Assembly (NCBI RefSeq): GCF_041200145.1
Contig: NZ_CP165734.1
Span: 2,728,001 to 2,792,000, forward strand
Length of the DNA stretch: 64,000 nt
Direction of reading: 5' to 3'
Origin: Bradyrhizobium sp. LLZ17
GTDB lineage: Bacteria > Pseudomonadota > Alphaproteobacteria > Rhizobiales > Xanthobacteraceae
Shown here: positions 51,270 through 60,099 of the stretch, piece by piece
Position numbering within the stretch: position 1 is the stretch's first letter
Layout: each line of letters starts with the position of its first letter
Notes under the pieces: model-generated
What the model saw: only the letters and a program-made list of their open reading frames with translations
The model's database searches: none
What the model was told of the DNA's origin: nothing
Program-made: the position numbers and the translations under genes

Positions 51270-52307
51270 CTAGCGCACGTCGGCGCGAGCGATCAGCTTG
51301 CGGTACTGAATTTCGTACTCTCTCGCCATCCGGCTTGCGGCGAAACGCTCCTCGAAACGCGCACGGATCCTCCTTCTGTCCAGCCGCCCCAATTCCTTCA
51401 CCGCGCTGATGGCCTGCGCCTCGTCGTCGACGATGAAGCCGGTCACGCCATCCTCGATCACTTCGGGCACGGACCCGAAGCGATAAGCGATCACGGGCGT
51501 TCCACAGGCCATCGCCTCGATCATGACGAGGCCGAACGGCTCCGGCCACTTGATCGGAAACAACAAGGCAGCGGCGCCGGCGAGGAACGGCTGCTTCCTG
51601 GCTTCGTCCACCTCGCCGACGAGATGGACGTTCTCGCCATCGACGTGGGGCTCCAGCCGCTTCCTGAAATACGCTGTCTCGGCTCGCGGTATCTTGGCGG
51701 CGATGCGCAAAGGCATCCCGGCGGCACGCGCGATGCGGATCGCGTCCTCCGGACCCTTGTCCACGCTCAGGCGACCGAGAAACGCCAGATACGATCCCCC
51801 TTCGTAGGACGGCTGAAACGATCGCGGCGGCAGTCCGTGGGGGATCGTGCCGATCCAGTTTGCCTCCGGAAGCGGTAGTCGCTGATGTTCGGAAATCGAA
51901 ACGAAGGCCGCTTCAGGGAACTCCCGGACGACCTCGGATAGCCCCGGCAGGTCCAAGCGGCCGTGCATCGTCGCGAGAAACGGCACGCCAGTCCTGCGCA
52001 GCAGGGGAAGCGGCAGCCAATCGACGTGGGAGTGGATCACGTCGAAATCGCCGGCGCGCTTGGCCATGGCTTCGATCAGGAGAGTGCAGGCCGCGTTCGG
52101 GTCTGCGCCCTTTCGCCCGAGGCGTAGCGCGCGCGGCCAAACGGGGTGAAGCTTGCCGTTTGTCCGGGAGTCGCCGCTCGCAAAAAGGGTGACATCGTGT
52201 CCGAGCTCCACCAGTTCGTCCACCAGCCAAGCGATCACGCGCTCCGTGCCGCCGTAAAGCTTGGGAGGGACGCTTTCGGCGAGCGGCGCGAGCTGGGCGA
52301 TGCGCAT
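51270..52307 (-). CDS. Glycosyltransferase family 4 protein
   Basis: 345 residues, GT-B fold. N-terminal Y-G-G-T-E-R-V-I-A-W-L-V-D-E-L-V-E-L-G-H-D-V-T-L-F-A, then V-I-H-S-H; C-terminal nucleotide-binding half with L-A-F-L-G-R-L-S-V-D-K-G-P, P-E-P-F-G-L-V-M-I-E-A-M-A-C-G-T-P-V-I-A (EX7E motif). Retaining transferase using a nucleotide sugar; acceptor unknown. Last gene of a three-gene minus-strand row with two small proteins. Confidence 0.85.
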   Translation of the reverse strand: MRIAQLAPLAESVPPKLYGGTERVIAWLVDELVELGHDVTLFASGDSRTNGKLHPVWPRALRLGRKGADPNAACTLLIEAMAKRAGDFDVIHSHVDWLPLPLLRRTGVPFLATMHGRLDLPGLSEVVREFPEAAFVSISEHQRLPLPEANWIGTIPHGLPPRSFQPSYEGGSYLAFLGRLSVDKGPEDAIRIARAAGMPLRIAAKIPRAETAYFRKRLEPHVDGENVHLVGEVDEARKQPFLAGAAALLFPIKWPEPFGLVMIEAMACGTPVIAYRFGSVPEVIEDGVTGFIVDDEAQAISAVKELGRLDRRRIRARFEERFAASRMAREYEIQYRKLIARADVR

Positions 52308-52313
52308 CTGCCA

Positions 52314-52448
52314 CTAGGCTCCGAACGCGCATCGCAGACCCAGCACGACCGTAGCTGAGATCAGAGACGAGATCGCCAGCAGGGTCCAACCTGGCCGCGT
52401 GCTTCCGCGGGCAACGCGCCCAACCAGCATCTTTATGCGACTCAGCAT
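52314..52448 (-). CDS. Small single-pass membrane protein
   Basis: 44 residues from the ATG at 52448: basic N-terminus (M-L-S-R-I-K-M-L-V-G-R-V-A-R-G), then one membrane helix (W-T-L-L-A-I-S-S-L-I-S-A-T-V-V-L-G-L). The start overlaps the stop of the preceding gene and the stop is 6 bases from the glycosyltransferase ATG, so it is embedded in the operon. Confidence 0.5.
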   Translation of the reverse strand: MLSRIKMLVGRVARGSTRPGWTLLAISSLISATVVLGLRCAFGA

Positions 52449-52651
52449 TCGTCGGCGGGAAGGCGATGCAGGTAGGCCAGTCCGAAGCTTGCGAGTTCTT
52501 CGGCGTCGCTCCCCGGCTCCCGTCCTCTCTTCTCAAGATGGCGATCGAGCAGGCAGCGGCGACTATCCGAGGCATCGATCCCCGGATGCTTCGCCCGGAA
52601 GATCGACCAGGCCGTCTCCGCGGCCGTTCTCACTGTAACCTCGTCCACCAT
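52442..52651 (-). CDS. Small conserved hypothetical protein
   Basis: 69 residues from the ATG at 52651: V-R-T-A-A-E-T-A-W-S-I-F-R-A-K-H-P, R-R-C-L-L-D-R-H-L, S-D-A-E-E-L-A-S-F-G-L-A-Y-L. A helical protein of a type frequent in Bradyrhizobium, function unknown. First gene of the glycosyltransferase row. A weak EcfG-like site (GAAAC-N16-AGTT) precedes it. Confidence 0.6.
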   Translation of the reverse strand: MVDEVTVRTAAETAWSIFRAKHPGIDASDSRRCLLDRHLEKRGREPGSDAEELASFGLAYLHRLPADEC

Positions 52652-52929
52652 TCGCGCGCTCCGGCGACTAGACCCGATGGGGCAACTCGACCTGCTCGGG
52701 AAAGTTTCCGGTTTTTCCCGAAGCTTGCGGCTCGCCAGTGCTGCCGGCGCTGGGTTCATCCGGCCCCGATCGAGGGCAGGCCCGACATCGACACCGATCG
52801 GCGTGCAGACTCCAGCCCAATCGCATGCAGGCATCCTGCAGCAGCACCCGACGGTCACACAGCTTCAGTTACGAACGAGCGAAACTGCCCCAGGTTGCTC
52901 CCAGTTATCTGAGGAGATCTCGCACGGCC

Positions 52930-53289
52930 TACGAAGAACGAGAAACAGGAAATCTGATCGACAGCGACAAGGTCGAAGGGACCGCAGTCTATGGGGCCGA
53001 CAGTCAAGCGCATTGGCTCGATCGAACGGGTGATGATCGACAAGATCAGCGGCAAAGTCGCCTACGCGGTGCTGGGCTTTGGCGGCTTCTCGGAATCGGA
53101 GACGACCATTACCCGCTTCCGTGGCAATCGCTGAAATACGACACCAGCCTTGGCGGCTACGTGACCGGGATCAGCGACAGTCAGCTGAGAGGCGCGCCAA
53201 AGTACAGCGACGAGAGCAGCTGGAATTGGTCGGACCCGTCGGTCGCCCGCTCGGTGGACGACTACTACCGGGGCATTCCGGCCCCATGA
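52930..53289 (+). pseudogene. PRC-barrel domain protein with two frameshifts
   Basis: Three frames in turn give one PRC-barrel: E-T-G-N-L-I-D-S-D-K-V-E-G-T-A-V-Y-G-A-D-S, then R-I-G-S-I-E-R-V-M-I-D-K-I-S-G-K-V-A-Y-A-V-L, then L-G-I-G-D-D-H-Y-P-L-P-W-Q-S-L-K-Y-D to the end at 53289. The shifts are near 52999 (one extra base) and near 53088 (one missing base). Such proteins bind RNA or surfaces and are usual stress genes in rhizobia. No convincing start codon is seen. Confidence 0.65.
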
Positions 53290-53365
53290 GATGAGCGCCG
53301 TAGACGGGCCCGGACCCACCGTTGCGCGCCGACCCGGCGTGCCGTCTGCTGCAGCTCCTGTCGGC

Positions 53366-53590
53366 CTACTGCTCTGGCGGGCGCAACGGCCCCTCCGCCC
53401 ATTTGAGGGCCGCCGGGTCGTGCAGCGGGTCGTCGTCGCAATTGGTGCAGACATACCGTGACCTACCCTCCCGAGCATCGTCGGGCACAGCCTTCATAGG
53501 CCTGCCGCACGCCGGGCGCACGCCTTCCGGACGGGATCGAACACTGGCATCTGATTTCCCCTGCGCTGGCCAGTCTACGTCCGCCGACAT
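53366..53590 (-). CDS. Small zinc-ribbon protein
   Basis: 74 residues from the ATG at 53590. The Cys arrangement P-A-C-G-R-P-M ... Y-V-C-T-N-C-D resembles a zinc ribbon, though the first pair has only one Cys (R-P-A-C where C-x-x-C is usual). Conserved tail D-D-D-P-L-H-D-P-A-A-L-K-W-A-E-G-P-L-R-P-P, which I recognise from Bradyrhizobium. Function unknown. Confidence 0.6.
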   Translation of the reverse strand: MSADVDWPAQGKSDASVRSRPEGVRPACGRPMKAVPDDAREGRSRYVCTNCDDDPLHDPAALKWAEGPLRPPEQ

Positions 53591-53704
53591 TGCGATCTCA
53601 AGACGGTTCGCGGAAAATGCCGCGGCGTCGGCGCCAGCCGGCACCGCTTGACTCCACGACCGCACGCATCTCAACTCTGGGCAGTGATGTTGTGGGGGTG
53701 CGTC

Positions 53705-54160
53705 ATGGAGCAGGAATTCTATCACGGTTTGGCCCAGCGGGTCCGGGCCATCGCCGAGAGGGCCGATCCGTTCACCCGACGTCGGTTGCTGGAGTTCGCC
53801 AAGCGGTACGCCCAGAACGAAGTTCGAAGTTCTCCGCTGACTCTTCTGGGACAATCACAAGCTCAGCAGCTATATGGCCACGTATCGTTACATGGTGCGG
53901 AACAACGGCGAGCCCGACATGTCGCGTCCGACATAGGCGCCATCGTCGTCGCGACTCCTGGCCAGCATGATGCCTTCTGCGGTCATCAGCGAGACCGCGC
54001 CGAACGACTCACCCGCCGCGTTTCTGGCGAAGAGGCACCCGCCTTCCCGCATCCAGTACAAGCGGGTGACGCCGCGCTTCTTCGCGGTTTCCAGCTACAA
54101 GGGACAAGGTTTTCTACGACCGCTGCAACTTCTCGGGGCGGCTGGTCCATTGCGTGCTGA
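53705..54160 (+). CDS. Small helical hypothetical protein, fused into a repeat arm
   Basis: Starts M-E-Q-E-F-Y-H-G-L-A-Q-R-V-R-A-I-A-E-R-A-D-P-F-T-R-R-R-L-L-E-F-A-K-R-Y, a small protein type common in Bradyrhizobium (normally about 60 residues). Past residue about 55 the frame has no such character and runs into inverted-repeat arm B, so the native 3' end is missing. Confidence 0.45.
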   Translation: MEQEFYHGLAQRVRAIAERADPFTRRRLLEFAKRYAQNEVRSSPLTLLGQSQAQQLYGHVSLHGAEQRRARHVASDIGAIVVATPGQHDAFCGHQRDRAERLTRRVSGEEAPAFPHPVQAGDAALLRGFQLQGTRFSTTAATSRGGWSIAC

Positions 54161-54330
54161 TCAACTATCCCGCGCAACAAGAGCACGCCTGGGACGACGT
54201 CGTCACCCGCATCAGTCTGTCCCTCAGCGGCAAGTAGGTCGCCACCAAGTCTACGGAATAACGACCTCCGCAGGCGCGCGCTCATAGCGCGCTCAGATCG
54301 TCCCGCACGTCCGAACTCCGGATCAGCTTG
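53998..54330 (-). repeat. Inverted repeat, arm B (partner at 48872-49200)
   Basis: Contains a partial copy of the secreted-protein gene (plus strand, N-D-S-P-A-A-F-L-A-K-R-H-P-P to S-L-S-G-K-stop at 54237) with a two-base deletion near 54107 that breaks its frame, and on the minus strand a diverged remnant ending D-D-L-S-A-L (54284-54330). It lacks the signal-peptide part, so it is the derived copy. Confidence 0.8.
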
Positions 54331-54343
54331 GCGTGCCTGCCCA

Positions 54344-54853
54344 TCGAGTGTCTGGGCTGGCCGACATCACCCATGAAGTAGCAATGCTCGCTCACTCCCG
54401 GCGTACCGAAGTCTTTGGTGTGGCTTCCGATCGCAAATGAGGGTGTACAGGATCGAGCGGTCGGGAACCTCGCTCCGGTGATCTGGGGTCACGACGCACT
54501 ACGATCGAAGCCGCGTCCGAGATGGGGTGCGGCCAAGATACCGGCGATCCGCCGCCGCTCCTGACCCTGTTCCGCAAACCCGGATCGCGCACCTACTCCG
54601 TGCATGACCCGATCTTTGCCATCATACGCTCGAGTGAACCCGATCCAGAGTTGGAACCGGCAAACATTACGTCCGACGGGCTGGTTGACATTGTAGGCAA
54701 GGGAAGACGGGTGCAGAATGTCGACGGCTGCTCGTCAACGCCGGAGCTTCCGGGCTGCGAAGACATTTTGCTGCGGCGTTCTTTCGCTCAGGTACAGACG
54801 ACAAGCGGTCCTCGACCGACGCGCGGCCTAAACAGTCTGCGATGGAGAGATCC
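54344..54853. other. No gene seen
   Basis: About 500 bases between the repeat arm and the amidohydrolase. Frames exist, but none has coding character or a ribosome site. Confidence 0.5.
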
Positions 54854-56122
54854 ATGAACACCCACAGAGGCAGCTCCCCCGATCCGGCGCTGCGCAATCT
54901 GGATGCCGTGCTCCCCGATTTGGCCGACCTCTACAAGGATGTCCATTCGCACCCCGAATTATCGATGCAGGAGACGCGCACTGCGAAACTGGCGGCAGAC
55001 CGGCTCAGGTCGGCGGGCTTCGAAGTGACGTCGGGCGTCGGAAAGACGGGAGTGGTCGGAATCCTTCGCAATGGCGATGGCGCGACCGTCATGCTGCGCG
55101 CCGACATGGACGCACTACCCGTTCAGGAAGCGACGGGTCTTCCTTACGCGAGCAAGGCGACCGCCACCGATCGAGACGGCAATACCGTCCCCGTGTCGCA
55201 TATGTGCGGCCACGACATGCATGTCACCTGGCTGGCGGGGGCCACCAAGCTAATGGCCGATGCCAAGAGCTCCTGGCGGGGCACGCTCATGGCTGTCTTC
55301 CAGCCGGCGGAAGAGACGGCCGAAGGTGCGCAGGCCATGATCGACGACGGTCTGTTCAAGCGCTTCCCCAAGCCCGACGTTGTACTCGGTCAGCATGTCA
55401 TGGTGGGACCTGCGGGTACCGTTGCCGGGCGCGCCGGCGCGATCACTTCGGCCGCGGACAGCCTGCAGATTCGCCTGTTCGGACGCGGTGCGCACGGCTC
55501 GATGCCGCAGGCCAGCATCGATCCCGTGGTCATGGCTGCCTCGACCGTGCTGCGGCTGCAGACGATCGTCTCGCGCGAAGTGGCCGCGGCCGAGGCGGCC
55601 GTGCTGACCATTGGCGTCCTGCAGGCCGGCACCAAGGAAAACGTCATTCCAGACGAGGCGATCATCAAACTCAACGTCCGGACCTTCGACGCGGGAGTGC
55701 GCACGCGCGTCCTGGCTGCGATCGAGCGGATCGCCAACGCCGAGGCAGCGGCTTCAGGAGCGCCGCGACCGCCCGAGATCACGACCCTCGACCACTACCC
55801 TCTGAACTTGAACAACCAAGAAGCCACCAGCCGGGTGGTTGACGCATTTCGGGGATACTTCGGTGCCGAGCGTGTGCGGCCAACGGGGCCGGCCCCTGCC
55901 AGCGAGGATTTCGGATCATTCGGTGCGGAGTGGCACGTGCCTTCGGTGTTCTGGTTCGTCGGCGGCACCGATCCGGATACTTATGCGAAGGCCAAGGCGG
56001 CGAACAAGATCAACGAACTTCCGGTGAACCATAGCCCGAAATTCGCGCCCGTTCTCCATCCCACGTTGGAGACCGGCGTCGAAGCGCTGGTGGTCGCGGC
56101 CCGCGCCTGGCTGCCGGCGTAG
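54854..56122 (+). CDS. M20 amidohydrolase (hippurate hydrolase/AbgB type)
   Basis: 422 residues from the ATG at 54854 (GGAGAG upstream). H-S-H-P-E-L-S, R-A-D-M-D-A-L-P-V, M-C-G-H-D-M-H (metal ligands), Q-P-A-E-E-T-A-E-G-A (catalytic Glu), then the dimerisation lid and a late S-E-D-F and P-N/V-H-S-P. It hydrolyses N-acyl amino acids or similar amides; no signal peptide, so cytosolic. The substrate cannot be told. No operon partner: the neighbours are unrelated. Confidence 0.88.
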   Translation: MNTHRGSSPDPALRNLDAVLPDLADLYKDVHSHPELSMQETRTAKLAADRLRSAGFEVTSGVGKTGVVGILRNGDGATVMLRADMDALPVQEATGLPYASKATATDRDGNTVPVSHMCGHDMHVTWLAGATKLMADAKSSWRGTLMAVFQPAEETAEGAQAMIDDGLFKRFPKPDVVLGQHVMVGPAGTVAGRAGAITSAADSLQIRLFGRGAHGSMPQASIDPVVMAASTVLRLQTIVSREVAAAEAAVLTIGVLQAGTKENVIPDEAIIKLNVRTFDAGVRTRVLAAIERIANAEAAASGAPRPPEITTLDHYPLNLNNQEATSRVVDAFRGYFGAERVRPTGPAPASEDFGSFGAEWHVPSVFWFVGGTDPDTYAKAKAANKINELPVNHSPKFAPVLHPTLETGVEALVVAARAWLPA

Positions 56123-56189
56123 AAATGCGAGGCATCGTCTTGACTGACCGACGCACGTTCATCCTCTCGTGAGGCAGGGAAGCTGCGTC

Positions 56190-56854
56190 ATGGACAAGCT
56201 TCCCCTCGTGCTCGACCTGACTGGAACGTTCGTCTTCGCGCTGAGCGGCGCGCTGGCGGGGACCAGGCGCGGACTCGACCTGTTCGGAGTCATGGTCTTG
56301 TCCTTTGCGGCGGGAAATTCGGGAGGCATCACCCGCGATCTTCTGATCGGCTCGGTGCCCCCGGGGCGGTCGGCGACTGGCGCTACCTCGGCGTGTCGCT
56401 GATCGCCGGTCTCGTCACCTTCTACTTCTCGTCCCTCATCGTGCGGATGTCGAATGCGGTGCTGGTGTTCGATGCGGCGGGGCTCGCGCTTTTCGCCGTC
56501 ACGGGCTCGTCCAAGGCACTGTCGTTCGGGCTTAATCCGGTGATGGCGACGGTGCTTGGGATGGTCACCGGGATCGGCGGCGGTATGGTGCGCGACGTGC
56601 TGCTCGCCGAGATCCCGACCGTGCTGCGCGCAGATCTTTACGCAGTGGCGGCGCTGGCAGCGGCGGCCATCGTGGTGATCGGTCATGTGCTGTTGCTGCC
56701 GGTCGCACCCGTCGCGGTGGCGGCGCTGATTTCGTGCTTCCTGCTTCGCGTCATGGCGATCAAACGGGGCTGGCGGCTTCCGGTCGCGAAAGGGGCCGAA
56801 CGAGGGGACCCCGGGATCCAGAAGGAAGACTCGAAGACCGCCGAGCGGCGCTAG
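56190..56854 (+). CDS. TRIC/UPF0126-type membrane protein, one frameshift
   Basis: From the ATG at 56190: L-P-L-V-L-D-L-T-G-T-F-V-F-A-L-S-G-A-L-A-G, D-L-F-G-V-M-V-L, G-I-T-R-D-L-L-I-G, then a lost base in a C/G run near 56360 and, in the next frame, G-D-W-R-Y-L-G-V-S-L-I-A-G, G-L-A-L-F-A-V-T-G, G-M-V-R-D-V-L-L-A-E-I-P. The two inverted repeats with G-G-x-x-R-D-x-L are the YadS/TRIC signature (trimeric cation channel). Corrected length is about 220 residues with six or seven helices. Confidence 0.75.
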
Positions 56855-56985
56855 GTGGCGTCCGCTGCGGAACTCACGGCCCAGCGGAGTTGAGAATGAC
56901 AAAGTTGGCAGGGGGTGTCGAAGGCGGATCGATCACCATGTTGACGGTGAAGATTGGATGACGACTGAGAACTGGAGAGATCGCA

Positions 56986-57546
56986 ATGGCCAAGACGACA
57001 GACGTAGCCGTGATCGTGGGCAGCCTGCGGAAGGGGTCGATCAATCGCATGGTCGCGAACACGCTCATGGAACTGGCGCCCGCGGAGCTGAAGCTAGGCA
57101 TCGTCGAAATCGGGCAACTACAGCTTTACAATCAGGATCTCGACGACCAGCCGTCGGCCGAGTGGACGGCGTTCCGCGAACGCATCGCGGGCTGCAACGC
57201 GGTCCTGTTCGTGACGCCCGAGTACAATCGCTCCATTCCGGCTGCTCTCAAGAACGCCTTGGACGTCGGGTCCAGACCTTATGGGAAGAGCGTGTGGAAC
57301 GGCAAACCCGGCGCGGTCGTTAGCGCGTCGCCGAGCGCGATAGGAGGCTTCGGCGCCAATCATCACTTGCGGCAGACGTTCGTGTTTCTGAACATCCCGG
57401 CAATGCAGCAGCCCGAAGCGTATCTCGGTCAAGCCGACAAGTTGTTCGATCAGAAAGGGAAGCTGAGCAATCCCGATACCGGGAAGTTCCTGCAGAATTT
57501 CATGAACGCCTATGCGGCGTGGGTCGCCGCCAACTCCAAATCGTAG
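56986..57546 (+). CDS. NADPH-dependent FMN reductase
   Basis: 186 residues, flavodoxin-like fold: V-I-V-G-S-L-R-K-G-S-I-N-R (FMN phosphate loop), L-F-V-T-P-E-Y-N-R-S-I-P-A-A-L-K-N-A-L-D (signature), W-N-G-K-P-G-A-V-V-S-A-S-P, G-G-F-G-A-N. Matches the SsuE/ArsH/chromate or quinone reductase group; the substrate may be quinones. ATG at 56986 behind GAGAG. Single gene. Confidence 0.85.
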   Translation: MAKTTDVAVIVGSLRKGSINRMVANTLMELAPAELKLGIVEIGQLQLYNQDLDDQPSAEWTAFRERIAGCNAVLFVTPEYNRSIPAALKNALDVGSRPYGKSVWNGKPGAVVSASPSAIGGFGANHHLRQTFVFLNIPAMQQPEAYLGQADKLFDQKGKLSNPDTGKFLQNFMNAYAAWVAANSKS

Positions 57547-57640
57547 ACTCGTCGGAGGCAGCCCCTGCGGGATTCGCTCCCTTCTATTTTCCTCCTCCGG
57601 CATCACGGCCAGGTCCGTGTTGGCTGACAGTCGAACCTCG

Positions 57641-58686
57641 TCACCCCGACCTCGGCGAGACCATTCTCGATGAATGGTGATGGCCCTTGTGGCTGGCTTC
57701 TCCGCTGTCTTTCTCAGTCAGCTTGATGCGACTGCCTTCGATGGGGCCGCCCGAATTACCGACAGGTAGGATTCTCTGCGCCGTCGATCGCGAAGAAGCT
57801 GATGTGTCAATCGGATTGCAAATTTGACCCTCGTATTGCAAGCCGAGTGACAGGCTTCGGTCCTGGGAAGGTTCAGCCTCCGCTTCCTTGCAAGAGACTA
57901 CTGCCCTTTGTAGCGAGGCGTGCGACGTTGCAAGCCAGGCGTTGAGCGCCTCGCGAAGATCGTCTGTCGGAACCATGCGCGCAAATTGCTCGCGTTCGAT
58001 GGCAAGCCCTTCCGCGATGGACGCATTCAAGCCTCGAGTGCCGGCGGTGATGATGCGGGAAGCCGCAAGCGGAGAATGACGCAATATCCTTTCAGCGAGA
58101 CCAAATGCCTCCGGCAACAACTGCTCATGAGGTACAATCCGGTTGACGAGTCCCATGTCGAAGGCGCGTTGCGCCGAAAACGTATCTCCCGTGAGCAGGT
58201 ACTCGAGGGCTCGCTTACGACCGGCCAACCGGGGTAGGCGTTGGGTCCCGCCGAACCTCGGTGGAATCCCGATGTTGATCTCAGGCTTGGCAAACGTGGC
58301 TCGGTCACTGGCGACCGCCAGATGAACTGCTTCGGTAATTTCGCAACCGCCGCCAAATGTTGTTCCGTTGACGGCCGCGATCACTGGTTTTGGAAATGCC
58401 TCCAGGCGGGCAGTAAGGCCTTGGCCGCGGCGGACAAATGCCTTTACGGCAGCATCGGGGCCTGCTTTGACGCTCTCCGAAAATTCCGCAATGTCGGCCC
58501 CAGCCGAAAACGCGCGCCCTGCCCCCGTCAGGATGACGGCGCAGACGGTCGGGTCATCTTCGATCCGGTCGAGCAATTGCACTAGGTGGTCGATCAGGGC
58601 GTAGTTCAGCGCATTTAGTTTCTCGGGTCGTTGAGAGTCACAAGAACGACCCGCCCTTTCGTTTCACGAAGCACCAACTCTTCCAT
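57641..58686 (-). CDS. Enoyl-CoA hydratase/isomerase family, one frameshift near the N-terminus
   Basis: From the ATG at 58686: M-E-E-L-V-L-R-E-T-K-G-R-V-V-L-V-T-L-N, then one base lost near 58637; the next frame continues P-E-K-L-N-A-L-N-Y-A-L-I-D. Crotonase core: A-F-S-A-G-A-D-I-A-E-F (oxyanion Gly), V-N-G-T-T-F-G-G-G-C-E-I, F-A-K-P-E-I-N-I-G-I-P-P-R-F-G-G-T-Q-R-L-P-R. The second catalytic Glu and G-G-T are present. The last 80 residues (from about 57890 down) do not look like the family, so the 3' end may have been replaced. Role in fatty or aromatic acid degradation. Confidence 0.75.
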
Positions 58687-58957
58687 TCAAGATCCATTTC
58701 GTCGTTTGATCAGGTGCGGACTACGCCGCAAGCGCGGTCCAGCAGCCCCTGGGCCGAACCCGTCCCCCTCGGAGGGCGAAGCCCGTGCACCCCAAAAAAC
58801 TGATTTGTAGGAAAGCCGCAGCCCCTCCTGCGAGAAGCACAGGTAGGGCGACCAGGCACAAAAGGTCCTCCAGCGTACAGTTCCATCGAACGACTGGCGT
58901 CGAGCAGCGTTGAACCACGCATGCGCACCCGCGGTAATGGAGCGGGCGGGAGACCCC

Positions 58958-59395
58958 ATGAACCTGCGATCCGCCAACGGCTCTCAATCCGCAAACCGCT
59001 CGCTTCGGGATCTCGCCGCCCTCGGCCAACTCCGAGGCACACTGAGCATAGACGAAATTCGCGAATCGCTTCCGATCAACCAGATGAGCGAGGAGGAAGT
59101 CGGAAGAGCGATCGCCTATCTTGAAGACAAAGGCATTGAGGTGGTGGTAGACCCGGGCCTGCTAACCGGTTCGGCACGACCCGGAGCCGCAGCGCGGTTC
59201 GATCGATCCGCCGGCGGCCCGGTCAACACGACGGCTCCAAGAACCGATCTTTCTCCTCAGCCATCGCGCAGTCTGCCCGAACAACCAGTTCCGGTCCGAT
59301 CTCGCGAGCACTCCCGGTCAGTGACGGTTGTTGTTCTGTCGGCAGGCGTAGTCGTCTGCGCTCTGGCCGCCATCCTGGTCTGGATGTTGCGGTGA
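58958..59395 (+). CDS. Membrane-anchored protein with a sigma-70 region 1.1-like domain
   Basis: 145 residues from the ATG at 58958. Residues about 15-70 (L-R-D-L-A-A-L-G-Q-L-R-G-T-L-S-I-D-E-I, then L-P-x-x-Q-M-S-E-E-E-V-G-R-A-I-A-Y-L-E-D-K-G-I-E-V-V) look like region 1.1 of RpoD, the DNA-mimicking module at the sigma N-terminus. A Pro/Ser-rich linker leads to one C-terminal membrane helix (V-T-V-V-V-L-S-A-G-V-V-V-C-A-L-A-A-I-L-V). A sigma-1.1 module tethered to the membrane without the rest of a sigma factor is unusual; it might bind DNA mimics, sigma or polymerase. Function unknown. Confidence 0.6.
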   Translation: MNLRSANGSQSANRSLRDLAALGQLRGTLSIDEIRESLPINQMSEEEVGRAIAYLEDKGIEVVVDPGLLTGSARPGAAARFDRSAGGPVNTTAPRTDLSPQPSRSLPEQPVPVRSREHSRSVTVVVLSAGVVVCALAAILVWMLR

Positions 59396-60099
59396 GCCCG
59401 AACGCTTTCGCGCCGCTCGCTCGCACTCCGAAGCTTTTTCGCTCACGGAGAACACCAGGGTCTCGCGGCAATTTGCGCGCGAGTTGGCGATGGCGGGGCG
59501 AGTGCGCCGCCGCGCAAACCGGGTCAGTCGCCGGAGCGGGGGCGCAGCACTACGTCCGAGCGCCCGGCCATCCCTAATTTCACTGAGAGCTCGATCTGGT
59601 ATCCGCGGCCGCGGTCTAGGCCCCATTCAGGGCGCGAGAGAGTCCCAGCCCAGATCAAGCTTCGCTGATCGAAAAAGACGAAGCCAGCAGCATCAGAAAA
59701 AGCGCGCGATTGGCCTGGTACGTGGCGGCCGTCCGGCTACCCTCCGAGCCCTGCATGATGGTACGACCGTCGGTCGTGCACAGATACCACCTGCACGCCC
59801 GGCGACGACTTCTCAGGCGAATGTCAAAAAGAGGTAGCTCGTGCGGCATCGAACGCGATTAAACCATGGCAGCTGCCAAGTAGTGCCGGCATCGCTACTC
59901 CGGTTCAAGCGTTCGTGAAAAAAGCTTTGAAAGCTCAGGCGATCGGATATAGCCTCTTTTGGTCGGAGCTCGCATCCTTTTGCAACGGAAGGACGCGGGC
60001 AAGCGGCCGAGGCAGCGCCGCCCCATTCAATCTTCCATGTTTTTGAACCTGAGCCGGTCGGGCGGCTTCCGCCACCCGACCGAATGCGAGCTGGCTGCA
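59396..60099. other. Gene-poor interval
   Basis: 700 bases. A 64-residue frame on minus (59655-59849; W-Y-L-C-T-T-D-G-R-T-I-M-Q-G-S-E, Y-Q-A-N-R-A-L-F) resembles a small Bradyrhizobium protein but lacks a clear ribosome site. Nothing else is convincing. Confidence 0.4.
59655..59849 (-). CDS. Possible small hypothetical protein
   Basis: 64 residues, W-Y-L-C-T-T-D-G-R-T-I-M-Q-G-S-E-G-S-R followed by A-A-T-Y-Q-A-N-R-A-L-F-L-M-L-L. Composition is reasonable, but support is weak. The last 15 residues may not be native. Confidence 0.35.
   Translation of the reverse strand: MPHELPLFDIRLRSRRRACRWYLCTTDGRTIMQGSEGSRTAATYQANRALFLMLLASSFSISEA

Noticed and set aside
52684..52708. GAAAC-N16-AGTT on minus before the small gene at 52442-52651
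   Set aside because: Two deviations from consensus; mentioned only in the gene entry, not called as a promoter.
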